Shown piece by piece: positions 1-7,503 of a stretch of 12,467 bases of DNA. The notes under the pieces were generated by a model. That model was not told the origin of the DNA. It saw nothing but the letters and a program-made list of their open reading frames with translations, and searched no databases. The DNA is taken from positions 1-12,467 of the forward strand of contig CAJUAT010000066.1 of the NCBI GenBank assembly GCA_910584525.1. The letters are read 5' to 3'. The translations under genes and the position numbers were made by a program. The first letter of the stretch is position 1. Each line of letters begins with the position of its first letter. Source of the stretch: an uncultured Muribaculaceae bacterium. Its GTDB lineage: Bacteria > Bacteroidota > Bacteroidia > Bacteroidales > Muribaculaceae.

Positions 1-10
1 CACCTTCAAG

Positions 11-38
11 AAGGGAATCCGAAAGGGTTCCCTTTTTT
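11..38 (+). terminator. Intrinsic terminator of an upstream gene outside the window
   Basis: A ten-pair stem (11-20 with 25-34, one T-G wobble at 18/27) is closed by a GAAA tetraloop at 21-24 and runs into six T's at 33-38. The T tract lies on the + strand side, so it should end a + strand transcript that enters from before position 1. It separates that gene from the operon that starts here. Confidence 0.8.
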
Positions 39-40
39 CA

Positions 41-130
41 TTTCGGGATTAATCGGGATTAATCGAGAACAATCGGGATTTATCGGGATTAATCGGGATA
101 AAGCGGGATTTATCGAGATTGATCGGGAAG
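41..130. repeat. Nine-copy 10-bp tandem repeat, consensus AATCGGGATT
   Basis: Nine consecutive 10-bp units run without a gap from 41 to 130. Units 2 and 4 match the consensus exactly and the others differ at one to three positions (for example TATCGGGATT, AATCGAGAAC, AAGCGGGATT). The unit is itself a near-palindrome (AATC..GATT), and its period is close to one helical turn. It lies between the upstream terminator and the promoter at 186, in non-coding DNA. The function is unknown. It could be a binding array, a bent-DNA element or neutral slippage. Confidence 0.85.
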
Positions 131-185
131 CTCGAGGGGCGCGGGTAGCTCTGGGTGGTGCCGCGGGAGCCTGCCGGATTTTTGA

Positions 186-217
186 TTTGCCTATTTAAGC
201 GGAAATTGGTAATTTTG
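186..217 (+). promoter_or_regulatory. Bacteroidetes-type sigma promoter for the glycosyltransferase operon
   Basis: TTTG at 186-189 and TAATTTTG at 210-217 match the Bacteroidetes -33 (TTTG) and -7 (TAnnTTTG) elements, with a typical 20-bp spacer. Transcription would start near 224, giving a leader of roughly 45 nt to the preferred ATG at 270. This is a sequence match only. A second TTTG at 181-184 is less well spaced. Confidence 0.6.
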
Positions 218-269
218 CTGATTGAATCTCTAACTGTTAATGGTAGCGGCGGAATGCCGGTTATCTCTG

Positions 270-3200
270 ATGATTACAAAAAAATATAATATAGTCAACA
301 ATGCCATAGGCTGGGCGGTTTTCGTGATCGCGCTGGCAACTTATTGGCTTACTCTCGAGCCGACGGCTTCCTATTGGGACTGCGGCGAGTTTATAATCCA
401 GGCCGACAAGCTTGAGATCGGTCACCCGCCGGGCAACCCTATCTTCATGCTTACGGCACGTTTCTTCTCAAACTTTGCTACGGATGCGGCTCATGTCTCG
501 CTGATGGTCAATGCCATGAGCGGTCTGCTCAGCGCCCTGACAATACTGCTCCTGTTCTGGACCATTACTCATCTCGTGCGAAGACTTGTGGTCAAGAACG
601 ACCATAAAGAAGAACTTAGCCTTTCGAAGTATCTTGCAATCATGGGTAGCGGCGTCGTTGGCGCACTTGCCTATGCCTGGAGCGACACTTTCTGGTTCTC
701 TGCCGTGGAAGGCGAGGTTTATGCCTTCTCCTCCTTCTGTACGGCCCTCGTGTTCTGGCTCATCCTCAAATGGGAGAACCGTGCCGACCTTCCCCACAGT
801 GACAGATACCTCATACTGATAGCATATGTGATAGGACTAAGCATCGCGGTGCACCTCCTCAACCTTCTGTGTATCCCGGCAATAGTCCTGGTGTTCGTAT
901 TCCGCAAGTACAGGAATATGAGCCTGCTTCAGACGTTGGGAGCATTGCTGGTTTCGTTTGTGATCATCGCGTTGGTGCTTTACGGCATGGTGCCGGGCTT
1001 CATCAAGATGGCACAGCGTTTCGAACTGCTGTTTGTCAACGGTATTGGTCTCGGTTTCAACAGCGGCGCCATGTGCTATGTGGTGCTGACATGCCTCCTT
1101 TTCTTCTGGGCTCTTTATGAGCTGCGCCGTCAGAAGTCGCCGATGCTTATAAAGGTCAGCTTCTTTCTGGCCGTGCTCATCAGCGGCATGCTGTTCATAG
1201 GATCAGGATGGTGGCTGGGATGGATTCTCATGGCTGCCCTTGCCGCTTGGCTGTGGATCCCTTATTTCCGTCCGCTGTCGGTAAGAGTGCTCAACGTGAT
1301 AATGTGGAGCATAACGGTGATATTCATCGGCTATTCGAGCTATGCGCTGATACTGATACGCTCGACGGCCGACACTCCGATGAACCAGAACTCCCCCGAC
1401 AATGTCTTCGACCTTGCCGCCTATCTGAGCCGCGAGCAGTATGGCGAGAACCCCTTGCTGTACGGCGAGACGTTTAACTCCACCACGGCGCGTGAGGTGA
1501 GAGGCTCGCGTATCGACACCATTCAGTATACCCAGGAGGGAGTGCCTTTGGTGATGACTGACTATGATTTCGGCCAGCGTGTCAACAAAGGGAAGGCGAT
1601 GTACGCCAAGGGCGTTAAAGGAGCCGTTGCCGAGTCGGAAAATGGTTTTCTGAGCAACAGCGAGCTGTCCGCCAACATGAAGCTGGCCGAACGTGGCGGC
1701 GACTATTATGTGCTTCGCGACTATAAGCCGGAATATGTGCTCAATCCGGAGCTGAACATGGTGCTCCCGCGTATCTACAGCCGTGCACACCGTCAGTATT
1801 ACGGCAATTGGGTGAATCTCGACACCACCGCCGCCAATATGAAGGAAATCTATGCCATAGACGCGGAGACGGGCGAGAAGATAGCGGAGCCCGACTATCA
1901 GGCGCAGCCTTATGTGAACCCCGCCAACGGCATGGTGGTATATCCGGCCCGTATGGCTTACAGACCCACCTACGGCCAGAATCTCGAATACTTCTTCAAT
2001 TATCAGCTCAATCATATGTACTGGCGTTATTTCCTGTGGAATTTCGCCGGCCGTCAGAATGATGTGCTGAACCAGAACGGCGAGTATGACGCCGGCAACT
2101 GGATTACGGGCATACCCTTCCTCGACAACAGCCGACTGGGCGACCAGTCGGAGCTCCCCGATGACCTCGGCAAGGAAAACAAGGGACACAACGTGTACTA
2201 CATGCTGCCGTTGCTGCTGGGACTTCTGGGACTGTTGTGGCAGGCACTGTTTGCGGGCCGACGCGGCATCGAGCAGTTCTGGGTGGTATTCTTCCTCTTC
2301 TTCATGACTGGCATCGCCATAGTGATATACCTTAACCAGCCGCCCATGCAGCCTCGCGAGCGCGACTATGCCTTTGCCGGTTCCTTCTATGCCTTCGCCA
2401 TATGGATAGGCATGGGCGTGTCGGCTCTATGGAAGATTCTCGGCAAGATACTTGCCGGCAAGAAGGATTCGGGAGTATATGCCGCGGCAGCGGCATGTGT
2501 GTTGGGTCTGGCGGTACCTCTGCAGATGGTGTCGCAGACATGGGACGACCATGACCGCAGCGGCAGGTATGCCGCCAGAGACTTCGCCATAAACTATCTT
2601 GAGAGTCTCGAACCTGACGCCATAGTGTTCTGCAACGGCGACAACGATACCTTCCCCCTGTGGTACGCGCAGGAAGTGGAGGGTGTGCGTCCCGACGTGA
2701 AGATCATCAACCTCAGCTATCTTGCCAGTGACTGGTACGCCAACCAGATGCGTCAGCAGAGTTATACGGCGGCGCCGGTACATTTCACGGCTACTCCCGC
2801 CGACATAGCCTACGGCAGGATGGATATAACCATTCCGGGCAGAGAAACGGCACCGGCCGACCTCCTCGAGAGCCTGAAACTCCTCTACAAGAATGCCGAG
2901 CCCGACTCGCTGTACAATTACCCGATGCTCAAGAGCTCGGTATTGACAATCCCTGTTGACAAGCAGGCAGTGATAGCGCGTGGCCTTGTGGCCGCCAAGG
3001 ATTCGGCGAGGATAGTCGACGACATAGTAATCGACCTGTCGGAGGCTCCGGCAGTGGCAGGCAAAGGTTATCTGAGTCTCGGCGAACTGCTGATGCTCGA
3101 CATCATAGCCACGAATGCCGCCGAGGGGTGGCCGCGTCCGATATACTGGTGTTCCACGGTAGGCACCGAATATCATCTGGGACTTTCCGACTATCTGGCC

Positions 3201-4217
3201 TCCACGGGCATGACGCACCAGCTTCTGCCGACGATACAGCCGGGTCTTCCGGCACGTACCGACAAGGCATACGGCGTGGTCAGCAAATACCGCTGGGGAG
3301 GTCTTGACACCCCCGGCAAAGCCCCGTATTACGACGAGACGGCCCGCAGGATGCTCATCACCACCAGAACGTCTATGATGGATGTGGCCGCGGAGCTGAT
3401 CTCGGAAGGCGACAGACTGAAGGCCGACGGCGACGCCAAAGGTGCTGACGACAAATACCGAAAGGCCCTCAAGGTGGTAAACCTCATAGATACGAAACTT
3501 CCCGAGAAGGCTTCGCCATATACCTTGACGGTGGCATTGACAGTGCCGGAAATCTACGGTACTCTCGGCGAGCGGCTGAACGACCCCAAGCTGAAGACAA
3601 AAGCCGTGCAGATGCTCCAGCGTCAGATGAAACGCATGTCGAAATATCTCTCCTACGACATGATGCTCAACACCCGTTTCACCAATCCCTCCACAACACC
3701 CGAAACCCGACTGATGAAATATCAGTTCTATAAGTTCATAGAGCTTTACAAGCGTTTCGGCGGGGACGGCAAATGGGTTACCGCGCTGTTGAAGCCCACC
3801 GGCTATAGCGAGGATACTCTGAGGCAATACTACAATCAGGCATATGGCGGCGACATGGATTCGGAGGGGAGTGCCGATGTAGGCGCGCTGGTCCGTGAGC
3901 TCAGCGATGTGGCAGCCATAGTAAACCAGCTTGCCGGGATGAGTGCCGCCGACTATGCCGCCCAGAGCGAGGACAACAGAATCCTTGACTCCATATTCTA
4001 TGGGGCCGTGCAGCAGTACATCGAATACGGCGTACCTCGCGAGCTTGTGGAGGCCGATCCTGAGATAAAGAAGGTAGACATGAACCGCAGCAAGCGGCTT
4101 CACGACGCATATCAACAGCATCACGTGCAGGGCAACGCTTCGGCGAGGACGGAGGCTGCCGGCTCGCAGGGCGCGGAGATGCCTGCCATGGGGACGCAGA
4201 CGAATCCCTTCATGTAA
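270..4217 (+). CDS. DUF2723 / GT117-family membrane glycosyltransferase (protein O-mannosyltransferase-like)
   Basis: A large polytopic inner-membrane protein of the DUF2723 family, widespread in Bacteroidetes and related to PMT-type transferases that use lipid-linked sugars. A role in glycosylating exported proteins is inferred. I use the ATG at 270 (1315 aa): the protein then begins MITKKYNIVNN, as family members do, while the earlier ATG at 240 adds ten atypical residues and lies very close to the predicted transcription start. The N-terminal membrane block (about residues 10-365) carries YWDCGEF (residues 35-41), whose acidic residues may match the PMT catalytic DE pair, then GHPPGNP and AVEGEVYAF. 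A soluble stretch precedes a second membrane block (about 640-752) with QPPMQPRERDYAF from residue 690. The remaining 560 residues look soluble and include CNGDNDTFPLWYAQ from residue 788 and a helical, TPR-like end. The next gene overlaps by one base (TAATG). The donor and acceptor sugars cannot be read from sequence. Confidence 0.85.
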   Translation: MITKKYNIVNNAIGWAVFVIALATYWLTLEPTASYWDCGEFIIQADKLEIGHPPGNPIFMLTARFFSNFATDAAHVSLMVNAMSGLLSALTILLLFWTITHLVRRLVVKNDHKEELSLSKYLAIMGSGVVGALAYAWSDTFWFSAVEGEVYAFSSFCTALVFWLILKWENRADLPHSDRYLILIAYVIGLSIAVHLLNLLCIPAIVLVFVFRKYRNMSLLQTLGALLVSFVIIALVLYGMVPGFIKMAQRFELLFVNGIGLGFNSGAMCYVVLTCLLFFWALYELRRQKSPMLIKVSFFLAVLISGMLFIGSGWWLGWILMAALAAWLWIPYFRPLSVRVLNVIMWSITVIFIGYSSYALILIRSTADTPMNQNSPDNVFDLAAYLSREQYGENPLLYGETFNSTTAREVRGSRIDTIQYTQEGVPLVMTDYDFGQRVNKGKAMYAKGVKGAVAESENGFLSNSELSANMKLAERGGDYYVLRDYKPEYVLNPELNMVLPRIYSRAHRQYYGNWVNLDTTAANMKEIYAIDAETGEKIAEPDYQAQPYVNPANGMVVYPARMAYRPTYGQNLEYFFNYQLNHMYWRYFLWNFAGRQNDVLNQNGEYDAGNWITGIPFLDNSRLGDQSELPDDLGKENKGHNVYYMLPLLLGLLGLLWQALFAGRRGIEQFWVVFFLFFMTGIAIVIYLNQPPMQPRERDYAFAGSFYAFAIWIGMGVSALWKILGKILAGKKDSGVYAAAAACVLGLAVPLQMVSQTWDDHDRSGRYAARDFAINYLESLEPDAIVFCNGDNDTFPLWYAQEVEGVRPDVKIINLSYLASDWYANQMRQQSYTAAPVHFTATPADIAYGRMDITIPGRETAPADLLESLKLLYKNAEPDSLYNYPMLKSSVLTIPVDKQAVIARGLVAAKDSARIVDDIVIDLSEAPAVAGKGYLSLGELLMLDIIATNAAEGWPRPIYWCSTVGTEYHLGLSDYLASTGMTHQLLPTIQPGLPARTDKAYGVVSKYRWGGLDTPGKAPYYDETARRMLITTRTSMMDVAAELISEGDRLKADGDAKGADDKYRKALKVVNLIDTKLPEKASPYTLTVALTVPEIYGTLGERLNDPKLKTKAVQMLQRQMKRMSKYLSYDMMLNTRFTNPSTTPETRLMKYQFYKFIELYKRFGGDGKWVTALLKPTGYSEDTLRQYYNQAYGGDMDSEGSADVGALVRELSDVAAIVNQLAGMSAADYAAQSEDNRILDSIFYGAVQQYIEYGVPRELVEADPEIKKVDMNRSKRLHDAYQQHHVQGNASARTEAAGSQGAEMPAMGTQTNPFM

Positions 4218-4852
4218 TGCTTATAGAACGACCACCGTTGTTGTTCCGACTCACGGTGCCGGGGGCGATGTTCCGCCGCCGGTGCCGTGACGGTCGTAAA
4301 ACGGTCTACCTCACTTTTGACGACGGACCGGTGCCAGAGGTGACACCCTGGACGCTCGACATCCTCGACAGATATGGCGTCAAGGCCACATTCTTCATGG
4401 TCGGCGACAACGTGCGCAAGTATCCGGAGCTTTATGCCGAGGTGTTGCGGCGCGGCCACCATGTCGGCAACCACACCATGCACCATGTGCAGGGCATGAG
4501 ATTGCGGTGCACGAGTTATCTGAGAGATGTGGCCGAGGCACGGCAGTATATCAAGAGCGAATTGTTCCGGCCGCCCCATGGCTGGCTGCGACCCCGACAG
4601 ACATGGGCCCTGCATGAACATTTCCGCGTGGTGATGTTTGACCTGGTGACACGCGATTACAGCAAGCGTCTCACAGCCCGGGATGTGGTCGACAACGTCA
4701 AGCGCTACGCCCGCAATGGCTCGGTGATAGTGTTTCATGATTCAGTGAAGAGCTGGCCACGTCTCGAAAAGGCATTGCCCGAAGCCATTGAATGGCTTCT
4801 CGACCAAGGGTATGAATTCCGCAAAGTGCCGATGCCGGCATCCGAGGACTGA
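4217..4852 (+). CDS. Polysaccharide deacetylase family protein (NodB domain, CE4-like)
   Basis: A 211-aa metal-dependent NodB-fold deacetylase, expected to remove acetyl groups from an N- or O-acetylated glycan. All core motifs are present: YLTFDDGP at 31-38 (D35 catalytic base, D36 metal ligand), HTMHH at 86-90 (H86 and H90 metal ligands), RPPHG at 118-122 and VIVFHDS at 170-176 (H174). The fourth motif is FDLVTRDYS (141-149). It is therefore probably active. No signal peptide is seen: the N-terminus MLIERPPLLFRLTVPGAMFR is only moderately hydrophobic and resembles close relatives in Bacteroidales, which suggests a cytoplasmic or membrane-associated enzyme. Its ATG overlaps the stop of the glycosyltransferase by one base, so the two are probably translationally coupled and may act on the same glycan. 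The substrate is unknown. Confidence 0.9.
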   Translation: MLIERPPLLFRLTVPGAMFRRRCRDGRKTVYLTFDDGPVPEVTPWTLDILDRYGVKATFFMVGDNVRKYPELYAEVLRRGHHVGNHTMHHVQGMRLRCTSYLRDVAEARQYIKSELFRPPHGWLRPRQTWALHEHFRVVMFDLVTRDYSKRLTARDVVDNVKRYARNGSVIVFHDSVKSWPRLEKALPEAIEWLLDQGYEFRKVPMPASED

Positions 4853-4881
4853 CTTTCAGGTGGTTCAAACCAAAAAACGTG

Positions 4882-5907
4882 ATGGACGAAAACGTGATGG
4901 AGGAAAAGAAGAAAGTATTGATAGTAGGAGCCGGCGGCTTTGTCGGCAGTTTTCTTGTAGAGGAAGGATTGCGGCGAGGTTACGAGGTATGGGCAGGCGT
5001 GAGAGCCACTACCTCGCGGAAGTACCTGTCGCAGCTGGAGCTTAATTTCGTGACCTTCGACTTCGACCATCCCGAGACTCTCGACAAGAGCCTTGAGGAG
5101 GCGATGCCCGGTGCGAAATGGGACTATATCATCTACAACCTCGGAGCCACCAAGGTGAAGCGTTACGCCGACTTCTCGCGTATCAATTACGACTATCTGC
5201 GACATTTCACGGAGGCTCTTCACCGCACGTGCAAGGAACCCGAGAGATTTCTCTACATGAGCAGTCTGTCGGCCATGGGGCCGGGCGACGAGAAGGGTTA
5301 CACGCCCTACGACGAGGAGATGATACCACGTCCCAACACACGCTACGGAGCCTCCAAGCTGAAGGCGGAGCTATGGCTGCAGACCGCCGGAATACCATAC
5401 ATAATCCTGCGTCCCACAGGTGTTTACGGGCCGCGCGACCATGACTACTTCCTGATGTTCAAGGCCATAGCGCGAGGTTTTGACTTCAGTGTCGGCTTCC
5501 GCCGACAGATGCTGACGTTCATATATGCCGCCGACCTGGCCCGCGCCGCTTTCATGGCTTTGGAGAAATCGCCGGCCAACGAGATATACCATATCTCGGA
5601 GCCGCGGGCCTACTCGCAGAAGGAGTTCCGGCAGCTGGCCATGGCAAAGATGGGCAAGAAGATAGTGGTGCCGATGCGTATGCCCTTGTGGATAGTGAAG
5701 ATGGTCAGCGGTATCGCCGAGAAATGGGGAGTGGCAGTCAACAGGCCGTCGACTCTCAACAGCGACAAGTACCGCATCATGAAGCAGCGCAACTGGAACG
5801 TGAACGTCGACAAGGCCCGGCGAGTACTGGGTTTTGAAGCCGAGACGCCGCTTGCCGAAGGAATAGAAAAGAGTATCCGATGGTACCGGAGGGAGAACTG
5901 GCTGTAA
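4882..5907 (+). CDS. NAD-dependent epimerase/dehydratase family protein (extended SDR)
   Basis: An extended short-chain dehydrogenase/reductase of 341 aa, the class that modifies nucleotide sugars or reduces small carbonyls with NAD(P). Counting from the ATG at 4882, the Rossmann motif GAGGFVG lies at 16-22, the serine-bearing strand SSLSAMG at 127-133, the catalytic pair YGASK at Y155/K159, and RPTGVYGPRD at 177-186. The C-terminal part (about 187-341) would bind substrate. The start is ambiguous: GTG 4879, ATG 4882 and ATG 4897 are all in frame, because a 15-bp stretch is duplicated there. It lies 29 bases after the deacetylase gene, so an envelope-sugar role is plausible, but the substrate is not determined. 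The Bacteroidales family is usually annotated only as epimerase or NAD(P)-dependent oxidoreductase. Confidence 0.88.
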   Translation: MDENVMEEKKKVLIVGAGGFVGSFLVEEGLRRGYEVWAGVRATTSRKYLSQLELNFVTFDFDHPETLDKSLEEAMPGAKWDYIIYNLGATKVKRYADFSRINYDYLRHFTEALHRTCKEPERFLYMSSLSAMGPGDEKGYTPYDEEMIPRPNTRYGASKLKAELWLQTAGIPYIILRPTGVYGPRDHDYFLMFKAIARGFDFSVGFRRQMLTFIYAADLARAAFMALEKSPANEIYHISEPRAYSQKEFRQLAMAKMGKKIVVPMRMPLWIVKMVSGIAEKWGVAVNRPSTLNSDKYRIMKQRNWNVNVDKARRVLGFEAETPLAEGIEKSIRWYRRENWL

Positions 5908-5912
5908 GAGTA

Positions 5913-6689
5913 ATGCCGCCGTGGGCACCGGGCTATGGTCCCGACAGCATCATGGGGCAAACAGCGGCCGGGCTGGTGCTGGAAGCCCCGGCACATACGG
6001 GAGCCCCTCCCACGGCGCCCGACGGCGGCTGGTCGTGGGTATACCTTGTGCTGGCGCTCGTGTTCTTTGCTGTGGCCATGCGTATCAAGGGGAGCTCACG
6101 CTTCATCGCCGCCATGGTCAATGACCTTACCGACACCCGCGAGCGCCAGAACGTGTTCGACGACACGGTGAAGGAGACGAGCTTCCTGATACTTGTCAAT
6201 CTGCTGTGGGTGGTCAGTTCGGGGGTATTGCTGGCGGCATCGTTCCGTTTGTTGCCGGATACGGCAGGAGGGAGTTTCACGCCGCCGGCGTTCAGTCCGG
6301 AGGTGATAGGAGTATGCACACTGGCGGCGCTGGCCTACGATGTTGTTATGCTGCTGGCCTACTGGGTGGTTGGCAATGTGTTTACCGACAGCCGCAAGAC
6401 AGAGTCATGGGTGAGGGGCGCCGCTGCCGCTTCAGGTCTACAGACGATTCTTCTTTTCCCTCTGGCATGCCTCGTGATGGCGCAGCCGCAATGGACCGCT
6501 ACTCTCCTCTTCATAGCCCTCGCAACTTTCCCCATAGGGAAAATTATATTTATTTTTAAGGGTTTTCGCATTTTTTTCACCAAAACTGCCTCATGGTTGC
6601 TATTTTTGTATTATCTTTGCAGTTTAGAAATCGTACCCTTACTCCTCATATATGTTCTGACGTTGCAGATATGCACGTCATGGCTATGA
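5913..6689 (+). CDS. DUF4271 domain-containing integral membrane protein
   Basis: A 258-aa inner-membrane protein with about six predicted helices (roughly residues 40-58, 91-112, 131-153, 169-190, 194-215, 225-250). It ends with KGFRIFFTKTASWLLFLYYLCSLEIVP, which is characteristic of the Bacteroidetes DUF4271 family. Function is unknown. I chose the ATG at 5913, five bases after the epimerase stop. An earlier in-frame ATG at 5880 would overlap the epimerase by 28 bases and adds residues that look like frame-shifted epimerase sequence. From memory, DUF4271 genes often sit directly before the HemD-like gene in Bacteroidales, as here. The last 160 bases are much more AT-rich than the rest and contain promoter-like motifs. 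The N-terminal 40 residues are Pro/Gly/Ala-rich and poorly conserved in character. Confidence 0.82.
   Translation: MPPWAPGYGPDSIMGQTAAGLVLEAPAHTGAPPTAPDGGWSWVYLVLALVFFAVAMRIKGSSRFIAAMVNDLTDTRERQNVFDDTVKETSFLILVNLLWVVSSGVLLAASFRLLPDTAGGSFTPPAFSPEVIGVCTLAALAYDVVMLLAYWVVGNVFTDSRKTESWVRGAAAASGLQTILLFPLACLVMAQPQWTATLLFIALATFPIGKIIFIFKGFRIFFTKTASWLLFLYYLCSLEIVPLLLIYVLTLQICTSWL
6601..6619 (+). promoter_or_regulatory. Candidate internal promoter (-7 elements only) for the HemD-like gene
   Basis: Two exact matches to the Bacteroidetes -7 element TAnnTTTG, TATTTTTG (6601-6608) and TATCTTTG (6612-6619), lie in an AT-rich island inside the end of the DUF4271 gene, about 110 bases before the HemD-like start. 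Neither has a TTTG at the right -33 distance. The match could simply reflect codons for FLYYLC, so this is tentative. Confidence 0.3.
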
Positions 6690-6729
6690 AAAAAGACCTT
6701 GATCCGAGTGCAGAAAAGCCGAAGAGAAG

Positions 6730-7488
6730 ATGAAGATAAAGAAGATATTAGTATCCCAGCCCCAGCCGGCAGGCGACAAGTCGCCATATTATGACATAGC
6801 CCGGAAATACGGCGTTGAGGTCGTGTTCCGTCCATTTATCAAGACCGAGGGATTGACGGCCAAAGAGTTCCGTCAGTCAAAAATCAACATAGCCGAGTAT
6901 ACGGCGGTGATATTCACGTCGCGCACGGCTATCGACAATTATTTCCGTCTGGCGGAGGAGTTCCGTTTCAAGGTACCCGACACGATGCGTTATTTCTGCA
7001 CCACCGAGGCTGTGGCCCTCTACCTGCAGAAGTACATAGTATACCGCAAGCGTAAGATATCATTCGGCAAGACGGGACGTCTCGGCGACGAGCATCTCCT
7101 GGCCACCATGGACAAGAACAAGAAAGAGAAATTTCTCTTTCCGGTGTCGGACGTGCACAGCGAGGATACCTCCGTGCTTGAGGAGCATCACCTGAGCGTC
7201 ACGAAAGCCGTAATGTTCCGCACGGTCAGCAATGATTTCCGCGAGGATGAAGACAAGGATTACGACATGTTCATATTCTTCAGTCCGCAGGGAATAGACT
7301 CGCTGAAGAAGAATTTTCCCGACTTCAATCAGGAGACCGACGGCGTGGCCATAGGAGGTCTGGGACAGAAGACGATTGAGGCGATCAGCGAGGCTGGTTT
7401 GCGTGCCGACATCGCGGCGCCTACCGCCGAGCACCGCTCGATGCCCGATGCCTTAGCCGCTTTCCTCGAGAAGAACAAGGAAGCCTGA
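6730..7488 (+). CDS. hemD: Uroporphyrinogen-III synthase family protein (HemD-like)
   Basis: A 252-aa cytoplasmic protein of the HemD fold (two alpha/beta domains). HemD closes and inverts hydroxymethylbilane to uroporphyrinogen III in tetrapyrrole synthesis. Family signatures are the strand-turn IFTSRTAIDNYF (61-72), FFSPQGIDSLK (183-193) after a strand of domain 2, IGGLGQKT (208-215) and the ending AAPTAEHRSMPDAL. Length is normal for the family. Many Bacteroidales lack a complete haem pathway yet keep this protein, so whether it performs the HemD reaction here is uncertain. The ATG at 6730 follows a purine-rich GAAGAGAAG and overlaps, in ATGA, the stop of a possible 20-codon leader frame starting at 6671. 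No other tetrapyrrole gene is visible in the window. Confidence 0.85.
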   Translation: MKIKKILVSQPQPAGDKSPYYDIARKYGVEVVFRPFIKTEGLTAKEFRQSKINIAEYTAVIFTSRTAIDNYFRLAEEFRFKVPDTMRYFCTTEAVALYLQKYIVYRKRKISFGKTGRLGDEHLLATMDKNKKEKFLFPVSDVHSEDTSVLEEHHLSVTKAVMFRTVSNDFREDEDKDYDMFIFFSPQGIDSLKKNFPDFNQETDGVAIGGLGQKTIEAISEAGLRADIAAPTAEHRSMPDALAAFLEKNKEA

Positions 7489-7503
7489 TACCGTCAACGG
7501 GGT

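Noticed and set aside
240..269. ATG at 240 as the start of the glycosyltransferase
   Set aside because: It adds MVAAECRLSL, unlike the family N-terminus, and lies only about 16 bases from the predicted transcription start. ATG 270 fits better.
1203..2189. 328-aa open frame on the - strand
   Set aside because: Antisense shadow of the same glycosyltransferase gene, with no domain or start context.
2427..4124. 565-aa open frame on the - strand
   Set aside because: It lies wholly antisense to the conserved glycosyltransferase gene. The product is His/Arg-rich with no recognisable motif, as expected when GC-biased codons are read backwards.
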